64,000 nucleotides of DNA, taken from Apostichopus japonicus. Taxonomy: Eukaryota; Echinodermata; Holothuroidea; Aspidochirotida; Stichopodidae. The stretch lies in assembly GCF_037975245.1 (NCBI RefSeq), contig NC_092579.1, positions 14,766,178-14,830,177 of the forward strand, written 5' to 3'. The notes beneath the pieces are model-generated. The model ran no database searches, had not been told where the DNA came from, and saw nothing but the letters and a program-made list of their open reading frames with translations. The position numbers were made by a program, and so were the translations under genes. Below are positions 11,033 through 23,000 of the stretch, one piece after another (positions within the stretch are counted from its first letter, which is position 1; each line of letters begins with the position of its first letter).

Positions 11033-14000
11033 CTAGATCAAACAAGAGAGAGTAAAGGTATCATCTTCATCGACTCGAGGGAAATTGATTACGGCAGTAA
11101 TGAACAAAATGATGGGAAATGAAATGAAATGTCAATGAAATTCGAACTAGCTGACAGGGTTACCACTAATACTCTCTATCTTACAATGAGGTCATGAATA
11201 GTTATTTGCTATCTTAATATGTGGAAAAATAGTTATTTGCTATCTTAATATGTGGAAATATAGTTATCTGCTATCTTAATATGTGGAAATATAGTTATCT
11301 GCTCTCTTAATATGTGGAAATATAGTTATCTGCTATCTTAATATGTGGAAATATAGTTATCTGCTCTCTTAATATGTGGAAATATAGTTATCTGCTATCT
11401 TAATATGTGGAAATATAGTTATTTGCTATCTTAATATGTGGAAAAATAGTTATTTGCTATCTTAATATGTGGAAATATAGTTATCTGCTATCTTAATATG
11501 TGGAAATATAGTTATCTGCTATCTTAATATGTGGAAATATAGTTAACTGTTCTCTTAATATGTGGAAATATAGTTATCTGCTATCTTAACATGTGGAAAT
11601 ATAGTTATCTGCTATCTTAACATGTGGAAATATAGTTATCTGCTATCTTAATATGTGGAAATATAGTTATCTGCTATCTTAAAATGTGGAAATATAGTTA
11701 TCTGCTCTCTTAATATGTGGAAATATAGTTATCTGCTATCTTAAAATGTGGAAATATAGTTATCTGCTATCTTAATATGTGGAAATATAGTTATTTGCTA
11801 TCTTAATATGTGGAAATATAGTTATCTGCTCTCTTAACATGTGGAAATATAGTTATTTGCTATCTTAACATGTGGAAATATAGTTATCTGCTATCTTAAC
11901 ATGTGGAAATATAGTTATCTGCTATCTTAATATGTGGAAATATAGTTATTTGCTATCTTAATATGTGGAAATATAGTTATCTGCTATCTTAACATGTGGA
12001 AATATAGTTATCTGCTATCTTAAAATGTAGAAATATAGTTATCTGCTATCTTAATATGTGGAAATATAGTTATTTGCTATCTTAATATGTGGAAATATAG
12101 TTATCTGCTATCTTAATATGTGGAAATATAGTTATCTGTTCTCTTAATATGTGGAAAAATACTTATCTGCTATCTTAAAATGTAGAAATATAGTTATCTG
12201 TTCTCTTAATATGTGGAAATATAGTTATCTGCTATCTTAACATGTGGAAATACAGTTATCTGCTATCTTAATATGTGGAAATATAGTTATTTGCTATCTT
12301 AATATGTGGAAATACAGTTATCTGCTCTCTTAATATGTGGAAATATAGTTATCTGCTATCTTAACATGTGGAAATATAGTTATCTGCTATCTTAACATGC
12401 GGAAATATAGTTATTTGCTATCTTAACATGTGGAAATATAGTTATTTACTATCTTAATATGTGGAAATATAGTTATCTGCTATCTTAATATGTGGAAATA
12501 TAGTTATCTGCTATCTTTAATGTAAAGACTAGGACATCTGATCTTTGCACAGCCTGACTGGAAAGGATCTTATCATGTGTCATCTCGAACAGCAACAAAA
12601 CTGACTTCAGCATATACGCAAAGAGCAGAGTCTTTGACTACTACTCTCCGTGCAAGGAGCTGATATTATTTGTATGCCATGCTATGTAAAGTAGAGCAGT
12701 ATACCTGATTTCTGCCAAGAAGACTGTCTGAAAAAAATTGTTTTTTTTTATATGCCATGATAACCAAAACACCAAGCAAAGCAAAAGTCTAATTCCTGCA
12801 CTGGGTTTATGCAAATGAGGTTGCAGCAAATCAAATTGTTTGTCTGCATATATGGAGGTGATGATGTCATCTATATCTGAACAACAATTAACAAAACAGA
12901 ACAGAAAAGTATAAATCTGACTACATGCAGCTATATGCCACCTGACACCATACAGAGCAGCAAACCTCATTCCTGCTCTTCTTAAACAGGGTATCAGGTA
13001 TCATTATGCCATCTTAAACACCCCGAAGAGAGGAGCAAATCTAATTCCTGCTCTACTTAAACAGGGTACCAGGTATCATTATGCCATCTGACACAATACA
13101 GAGCAGCAAACCTCATTCCTGCTCTACTTAAACAGGGTATCAGGTATCATTATGCCATCTTAAACACCCCGAAGAGAGCAGCAAATCTAATTCCTGCTCT
13201 ACTTAAACAGGGTACCAGGTATCATTATGCCATCTGACACCATACAGAGCAGCAAACCTCATTCCTGCTCTACTTAAACAGGGTATCAGGTATCATTATG
13301 CCATCTTAAACACCCCAAAGAGAGCAGCAAATCTAATTCCTGCTCTACTTAAACAGGGTACCAGGTATCATTATGCCATCTGACACCATACAGAGCAGCA
13401 AACCTCATTCCTGCTCTACTTAAACAGGGTATCAGGTATCATTATGCCATCTTAAACACCCCAAAGAGAGCAGCAAATCTAATTCCTGCTCTACTTAAAC
13501 AGGGTACCAGGTATCATTATGCCATCTGACACCATACAGAGCAGCAAACCTCATTCCTGCTCTACTTAAACAGGGTATCAGGTATCATTATGCCATCTTA
13601 AACACCCCAAAGAGAGCAGCAAATCTAATTCCTGCTCTACTTAAACAGGGTACCAGGTATCATTATGCCATCTTACACCATACAGAGCAGCAAACCTCAT
13701 TCCTGCTCTACTGAAACATGTTATCAGGTATCATTATGCCATCTTAAACACCCTGAAGAGAGCAGCAAATCTAATTCCTGGTAAAGGTATGAGGTATATC
13801 TATGCTCACTTACCCTGAAGAGCAGCTTATCTGACTCACGTTCTGCATACATGGAGATAAGGTTGTATTTATTATCTGAGGGAGTACTGATGCGGTATCC
13901 TGTCAACCTGTAACACGCTTCTCGGAAATCATGAATCTTGCTCTTGAAGACTTCCTTCAGTCTCTGACCTCTCAACTCGCTGGCTTCCAACTCTTTCTTC

Positions 14001-17000
14001 AGCTCTGATAAGGTTTGACAGTAAAATGTAATTATTACCCCCAACATATTCCTAAAAAGGATTTATATTTATAAAAAAAAAGAAAACAAAGAAGATATAC
14101 AGGGTGAAAAACTGGTTGGTTTGTAAACACTACAGATTTGGAGAGAATGACTCAAAGTCAGGAGGTCAGCTTGCACCATAACCTCTTGTACAAGAGAATG
14201 TCCGCACAGACGGTACATGTTTAGTTTGTTCCAAGAAAGTAAGAGCAGTGACTGAAACAACGAGAGGATTCCTGCTGCACCATCTGGAAGATAATAACTA
14301 TCCTTCAAAATAATAACTATTACTTCAAAATCATATGTAAGGAATGATCAAATTGTCACATGAGTGCAGAATGTAGTTTAGGTTTTAGAGATACAATACC
14401 ATCAAAATCATGATGGAGGGGAGGTGGGTGGGGGGGGGAGAGCTGGGATCAATTTCATGTACTACATATGAGCTACATCCCTCTAACCTGATGCTGGTGT
14501 AAGAAATGGTTTAGGGACAACTGTACTGACCCCACGTTTTCCAATTCAATACCCAGTGGAGGTGTTTATGGCAGTATACACATGGTTGGGTCCACAGTGT
14601 AATGTCTCCCACAGCGCCAACATTCATCATCGCAGACTATGTTTTCAGGTCACTTTATCACGGTCAAAATGGATGTATGATACTTACCGGAGAAGTATCA
14701 CTTATCAAAGAAATATTAGCAATTTTTCTTACATCCCTGCAACCATTTCATTGCAGTTGCACTTGGTGGAAAGAAGACAGGATAGCCTACTCTGAACATA
14801 AGAATTTGGGGGGGGGGGAGATCTATGTAGATGACAGTAACTGCTCAATACAACCCTTTTCCCCTTGTTGGACAAGACAGAACACTTCATAACATTCTTG
14901 TGGAACAGAAGTCATTAGTCGTTTCAAAGACGTTGATTAGTGATGCGGTTATGTAGTTTCATCAACGAAATTTAACCAGCCGCTTCAAGAGTGTTTCTGA
15001 AATATTCAAATATTCTATTATATCAACTAATGACTTCTTTGACAAACCATCAACTTCTTTGACTAACCATTGACTTCTTTGACTAACCAACAAATTCTTT
15101 AACTAACCACCCACTCCTCTGACTAACCATAGACTTCTTTGACTAACCATACACTTCTTTGAATAACCATCAAAATCTTTGACTGATCATTGACTAACCA
15201 CCAAATTCTTTGACTAACCACCCACTCCTCTGACTAACCATAGACTTCTTTGAATAACCATCAACTTCTTTGACTAAACATAGACTTCTTTGACTAACCA
15301 TAGACTTCTTTTGACTAATCACCAAGTTCTTTGACTAACCACCCACTCCTCTGACTTACCATTGATTTCTTTGACTAACCATTCAATTATTTGACTAAAC
15401 ATTGAATTCTTTGACTGACCATCAACTTATTTGACTAAACATAGACTTCTTTGACTAACCATCAACTTCTTTGACTAACCACCCACTCCTTCGACTAACC
15501 ATAGACTTTTTTGAATAACCATCAAATTCATTGACTAACCACCCACTCCTCTGACTAACCATTGCCTTCTTTGACTAACCATTGACTTCTTTGACTAACC
15601 ATAGACTTCTTTGAATAACCATCAACTTCTTTGACTAAACATAGACTTCTTTGACTAATCATTGGCTTCTTTGACTAACCACCAAATTATTTGACTAACC
15701 ACCCACTCTTCTGACTAACCATGGACTTCTTTGACTAACCATCAAATTCTTTGACTAACCATAGACTTCTTTTGACTAACCACCAAATTCTTTGACTAAC
15801 CACCCACTCCTCTGACTAACCATCAACTTCTTTGACTAACCACCCACTCCTTTGACTAACCTTTGACTTCTTTGACTAACCATAGACTTCTTTGAATAAC
15901 CATCAAATTCTTTGACTAACCACCCACTCCTCTGACTAACCATTGACTTTTTTGACTAACCATAGACTTCTTTGAATAACCATCAACTTCTTTGACTAAC
16001 CATAGACTTCTTTGACTAATCATTGGCTTCTTTGACTAACCACCAAATTCTTTGACTAACCACCCACTCCTCTGACTAACCATTGGATGCTTTGACTAAC
16101 CATTCAATTATATGACTAACCATTGATTTCTTTGACTAACCATCAACTTCTTTGACTAAACATAGACTTCTCTGACTAACCATCGACTTCTTTGACTAAC
16201 CACCCACTCCTTCGACTAACCATTAACTTCTTTGACTCACCATCGAATTCTTTACTGTTCCTCTTCTCAAGTTGTAGTTTAATATCCTGAGTATTGGCCT
16301 CGTGTCCCATCTCCTCAAGGATTCGGACCCGCTCCTTCAACACTTCCACTTGCTCAATCAACTTCCTCTCATCCTCTGTTCTCTTCTTCCTCAATTCAGC
16401 AGCCGGGTTTGAGGAGAAAGTCAAAACTTTGGTTCTGGTTGGATCAAAGTCTCCCTAAATTATGGATCAAAACAAAAGGTAACTATTTTGTGCTTTCACC
16501 TTTGTTAAGTGCAATAAGATGACGTACGAATTTGAGAACTAAAATTTGAACGCATGGCCAGCAGTTTTGTGGTATCAACTTGATGCTCTGTCCTTGTTGA
16601 ACCAAAGAGGAAGACCAGGAAAATAGAGCCATGATGAAGGATTAAAAATGACAGCAATAAGGATGTCAGAAGTTTTCATCCTGGAGGTGATATGAACCAG
16701 TTACCTTCATATTTTGCAGGTCTTTATACATTTTTATCATCTCTTTATGCTCATGATTTTCTTCCTCCAGTTGCCTGATCTTCTCCTTCAAGTCCTCAGA
16801 GTCACTCCCTCTGCCAAGTTTGGTGTTCATCGCCTCTAATCTGGCATTTTTCTCCTCTAGGTCCTAACAGAGAGATACAAGGTGAAGAGATAAGATTCAA
16901 TCACAGAGTGAAGAGAGAGGAATAGGGACTGATGTCATGTTGTCATTGTGTCAAAGGTCACAAACAGTTCACACTATTTAATCTTAAAGATCATCAGTGG

Positions 17001-20000
17001 CGCTCTCGTATTTTCAGCCAGCTTAGATTGCTTAAAGTACTTTCTTGGAGTTGTAATTTTCATATTAATCTTAATAGGATTTATTACCTTAACAGGGAAC
17101 AATGCGGTAATAACAGATGGGCAGATGACGCCAGTGGGCCAACAAGGTCAAGAGGCCAGCAAGGTCAAGGAGCTTTTGAAATCACTTTTAGAAAACATAT
17201 GCCTATATTGTTTCCCCCTTGTGCTTGCAAAACTTAATGAGGTACTTAGGAGGGGAGAAGGGGGGGGGAGGAGGTGGATACAGGTGTGATGCTTCAGGGA
17301 CCCAGAGAGTGCTAATCCAGCCCTGACATAAATTAATATCTCAGTGAGTGAAATAATCCGCAGCTGAATGGTAGATTGTGTGGTGAAGTTTGTATGAAGT
17401 GACTATAATTTCGCTTCCTAACATGTTTTTCGAGGCAATGCGGTTGACCATCATAAGTGCTGTTGGTGTTCCATGACACGAATATGCAGAATCATAGAGA
17501 GCTTGCTAGCTAAAGCACTCAGATCAAACAAAGGGGTAGCTTTCAACCTGCAGTACCAACCACTTGCCTCCACCCTACTACTATAATTATGGATTATATT
17601 CTTACCTCCTTTTCCACCTGAAGTCGTGATATATCTGTTAACTTCTTCTCCGCTCTCCCTAATTTGGCTTCAAGCCCAATCACTTTTTCTCTCAGTAAGT
17701 AATTATTTTCGTTGGTAGCTCTGAAATGGACAAACAATTATAAGAACAGATGTAAGTTTACAAATATGATCATCAGTTGCTGGGATACATTATGTGTGTC
17801 GAGCAAGTACATACTTTTATCGTGTACAATTCCGATGAAGGACAAAAAAAAATGACCTTACAATTTAGACAAATTCAAGCAATTTTCCAGACAATCATCT
17901 TCAATCACCAGAATATCCCTTTAAGTAAAACGAGCTGAGGTTTTTATTGTTTGTTAAAGTAAATGTTAATTGCATCTTTTGAGGTGACAAAAAGTATACT
18001 TCGTAGCGTTTGTGAATAAAATTACATCAGATATAGCCAATTTATACAACGTATAGAATGTACTCTGAAAAATGAAATGCGATAGAGTAATTTTGAGTGG
18101 CCTTGATGATGTAACAGATCATAGAGGATCAGATTATCCCAGGATTAACTGGCTCTTAAATTCTTCAAAATGGAGACAAATAGCTTATAACAAGGTATAC
18201 TAGTCAGGGTTGATTCATGGTTCAACTTTTGATCTAACCAGTAAGATGAAAATCTGGCCATCTCACCTCAGATATTCATTTTCTTTGGCCAGCCTCTTAT
18301 TTTCTTCCTCTAGTATTGGCATTCTCTTCACGTCATCGCCGACAGCCTTCGCCAGGGAAACAGAATCTTTGTGGTCCTCTATCTTCTGCAACAACTCCTG
18401 AATGAAGAAAAACCTGGTCATTAAATGCTGCTTGTATTTGTATAAATGTACCTATTCTTCTGCAAAAACTTGAGAAATATTGATGGCAAGTTTTATTGTT
18501 GGCAGGCGCCAATAAGGTAGCCTATTAGGTTCAGGCCTCATGAGATGGGGTGGGGGGGGGGGCATGGAGAGGGTGCTACAGACCCAAGGCCTGGGTTCAA
18601 TTAGGGGTCCTCGGAAATGTGGGATAAGAATAGTTAATTAATATAAGTTCATATTATACTGCAGTCACTTGACGAAATTTGACCCTGGGGCCTGATCTTG
18701 CTCTCAACATCTCTGGAAGATGTTGCACGCTGCTTGATAGCCAGATGTTACACATCAGCTTCATTCGATAAACCTTAAAGGCAGCAGGAAAGGAGGGCCA
18801 TGCATAAGCTCATAGCTTGCATTTGTTTGATATTTGTCTAGCCCATGTATTTGTTTTAACTTATCATTTGGTCTGTGAAAATAAGAGGCAGTTTGTTTAA
18901 GAATTATTGCAAAAATACAGGCAAAATTTTAAGGTTTCACAGAAGCTGCATACTCAAGGCCCGACATACAAGATCAGGTATAAACCTAGTCAAATGCTGG
19001 AGTGTTTTTTCTTCTTTATTTTCAATATGAGGTCATCCACATGAATAAAATTACAGAGGGTGAAGAAAAAGGAAAATTCACATGATGCCCATTTCAAGTG
19101 CAAACATGATGTGATATCCACAAGGCATTTGCACTTAATATTTCAAAACAAATCTAGAGAATAACAATAAGCATCTCTTTGTTCCCTCCCTGCTTTTGTT
19201 TGCTACAAACCAGAAAGTTGAAAGAGAGGGATTTTTAAGAAAAATTAAATGCCATTCAAAGATTACAGATTCATTCTTGCTAATAATATCTCATAATCTC
19301 TCAATTCTTGCTAATAATAACTCATTCTGACTGATTTCTGTTTTCTAACTTAGAGGTGGTTACTTGAACACTAGTTAGTGAACAATGACATCCATTACAG
19401 TATGTAAGGACAGTTGTGTCTTCATATCCTGTACTAGGTGATTAACACATTAATCTAGAGCGAGTTATAATTTAAAACTTCAAAATGGGGACTTTAAGAG
19501 ATATTGAAGCTGCAGGGAAAACGGGCGTCGTTGCATGGAGTCATATGATGTCATTGCATAGCATGACTAGTTACCATGGGCTTAATCACAAATCACTACA
19601 ACCCTTGAAAAACTATTTTACCTCCATTGATATTTATTTAAGAAATATGACCTGTTTTACCTTATTGGTCTGTCTTAATTGGAATAATTCCACTCTGTAT
19701 TCTTCTATTGTTCTCCTGTTGGATCCAGCATTGGCTGCTCTCCTGTAAGAGACCAAGAAAATGATACCTTGTCAAAAGAGATAAACCAGCAGTACGGCTG
19801 AATCAATATGCAAACAAGAGAGAATAGCTCTGCAGACACTAGCAGTGCCTACTGTGTAAACTGTGGAGTACTATGCAAACTGTGGAGAACTAAAAAAAAC
19901 TGTGGAGTAATGTGTAAACTGTGGAGTACTGAGTAAACTGCGGAGTACTGTGTAAGCTGTAGAGTACTATGTAAACTATGTACTATGTAAACTATGGAGT

Positions 20001-23000
20001 ACTATGGAGCATTATGTAAACTGTGGAGTACTGTGTAAGCTGTAGAGTACTATGTAAACTATGTACTATGTAAACTATGGAGTACTGTGGAGCATTATGT
20101 AAACTGTGGAGTACTGTGTAAACTGTGGAGTACTGTATAAGCTGTAGAGTACTATGTAAACTATGTACTATGTAAACTATGGAGTACTGTGGAGCATTAT
20201 GTAAACTGTGGAATACTGTGTAAGCTGTAGAGTACTATGTAAACTATGTACTATGTAAACTATGGAGTACTGTGGAGCATTATGTAAACTGTGGAGTACT
20301 GTGTAAACTGTAGAGTACTATGTAAACTATGTACTATGTAAACTATGGAGTACTGTGGAGCATTATGTAAACTGTGGAGTACCGTGCAAACTGTAGAGTA
20401 CTGTGTAAACTGTGGAGAACCGTGTAAACTGTGGAGTACTATGTAAACTGTGGAGTACTGTTTAAACTGTGGAGTACTGTGTAAACTGTGGAGTACTGTA
20501 TAAACTGTAGAATGCTGTGTAAACTGTGGAGTACTGTGTAAACTGTGGATTACTGTATAAACTGTGGAGTACTGTGTAAACTGTGTAGTACTATGTAAAC
20601 TGTGGAGTGCTGTGTAAACTGTGGAGTACTGTTTAAACTGTGGAGTACTGTGTAAACTGTGGAGTACTGTGTAAACTGTGTAGTACTATGTAAACTGTGG
20701 AGTACTGTGTAAACTGTGGAGTACTATGTAGACTGTGGAGTACTGTGTAAACTGTGGAGTACTGTTTAAACTGTGGAGTACTGTGTAAACTGTGGAGTAC
20801 TGTGTAAACTGTGTAGTACTATGTAAACTGTGGAGTACTGTGTAAACTGTGGAGAACAATGTAAACTGTGGAGTACTGTGTAAACTGTGGAGTACTGTTT
20901 AAACTGTGGAGTACTGTGTCAACTGTGGAGTACTGTGTCAACTGTGGAGTACTATGTAAACTGTGGAGTGCTGTGTAAACTGTGGAGTACTGTATAAACT
21001 GTAGAATGCTGTGTAAACTGTGGAGTACAGTGTAAACTGTGGATTACTGTATAAACTGTGGAGTACTGTGTAAACTGTGGAGTACTATGTAAACTGTGGA
21101 GTACTGTGTAAACTGTGGAGTACTGTTTAAACTGTGGAGTACTGGGTAAACTGTGTAGTACTATGTAAACTGTGGAGTACTGTGTAAACTATGGAGTACT
21201 GTGTAAACTGTGGAGTACTTTGTAAAGGGTAGAGTACTATGTAAACTGTGGAGTACTGTGTAAACTGTGGAGTACTGTATAAACTGTGGAGTACTATGTG
21301 AACTGTGGAGTACTGTGTAAACTGTGGAGTACTGTGTAAACTGTGGAGTACTATGTAAACTGTGGAGTACTGTGCAAACAGTGGAGTACTGTGTAAACTG
21401 TGTAGCACAAAAGATTACACACAATTAAGCCTGGCTGCAGTTTGCTGCAGCCCCATCAGCATTCGACCCTTGACACATCACTTGGAACAATTTAAGTTAA
21501 AACTAGAGGATTTCATAACAAGGGTTTAGCTCAAATTTCCTGCTGATAGGCCACATGATATATCTTTATAATTAATATAACACAAATACCTCCATGGATA
21601 TTACTTCTTTGTAAGCCAGGAAGACATGGAAAAGGATTCTCACAAAAGACTATAATTAATATATTTGTATTGAATATAGGTATCTGTCGTTATGCTGCCA
21701 ATGCTAAGATTATTGTCAAATAATCCTTGATTCAACCAATCAATAGTTTATTTTCTCCACAGCAGGAACTGATATAAAAATATGAATAGAATAGATCCCA
21801 TTGAAAAAAACTATTTTTAAAATTTTCTGTATCCCTGCTTGAAAATTGAGTTTATTATAATAAAAAATACATGAGATGTTTGACCTCATCTGTTGCTTAA
21901 GCTGCATCTTCAACTCCTCCAAAGCTGTTTCCATGGTCTCCACCTTTGAGTCCTTCCTGTAATAGTTAGAAACAAAAATATATAGCAAAAAACTAAGAAA
22001 AACAGTAGAGTACAGCAAACAAGATTGTAATTTGTGGCTACACAGCTGGACACATGCCATGTTTGTCATTGGCATGATTCAGTTGTGTGTCAAACAGTTC
22101 CACATAACAATAATGCTTACTTGACTTGGTGGTAAGTGACTTCAGCCTGCTCTAGTCATATTGAACACTAAGTGACTAAAGATAAATTGACCTGTCACTT
22201 AATGATGACTTGTAAATAAATCTGTTACCGAGGAATAACTGGAGAAATTTATATCACAAACTGATGACCAAAATATACACGTGTCCCGCAGCCTACACTA
22301 AGAGACCACATATAAATGTCCTAGTCAGATAGCGATTACAGGCAAAGAGATCTGTCAAAAAGGTGGCTAATGCAATATATTTACCTGTAATTGAGTATTC
22401 ATCAGCACACAGAGACCTGCCATCAAGATACTGCAGTAAAAATGACCTTCTACATACTAACTGCTAGTAGAATAATTGCCTCTCATTAAGTGTATGCAGC
22501 TGTTTTAAAAAAAGACCCGTTGGGCAGCAATTACGGCTACAGGGAAATGAGAAAATTCAAACTTACTGCGTTAGCTCATTCTTTAATTTAGAGATGTGTG
22601 ACCGTGAAGACATCTGCAGCTGTGAATTACAGAATGAAAAAGACAAAGTATTGAAATCATAGTTAAACTGTACAAAAAGTAGGTAAAATCAGAGATGAAT
22701 TCATTCGGAACATTGTTTCTTGACTGAAAGATGTCAAATAATACTACATGCATATTTATCAACTAATATCTAACTAATTTTCTAAATTAAATCTCCTAGT
22801 TGTGATGTTTGTCATCTAATAGCATGTATACGACAATTAACATTCAGGTACTTTATCATACAAAGTCATTTGCTACTTTTTAATGGCAATTCAGACGTCT
22901 TTAGAGATTGCTTGACATTACAATACAGACTGTGACAAGGTGTGTTCCGTTCATCTCGAAGACTTTATAGTTCAAATCAAAAAGCAGGTCAATTCTTTTG

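Noticed and set aside
11198-16254. CRISPR-like regular repeats
   Set aside because: Units are directly adjacent with no unique spacers, so these are minisatellites in a eukaryotic intron.
21127-21424. Open frames of 80-95 codons rich in [10 protein letters not shown]
   Set aside because: Translation of the 19-bp minisatellite; no independent coding evidence.
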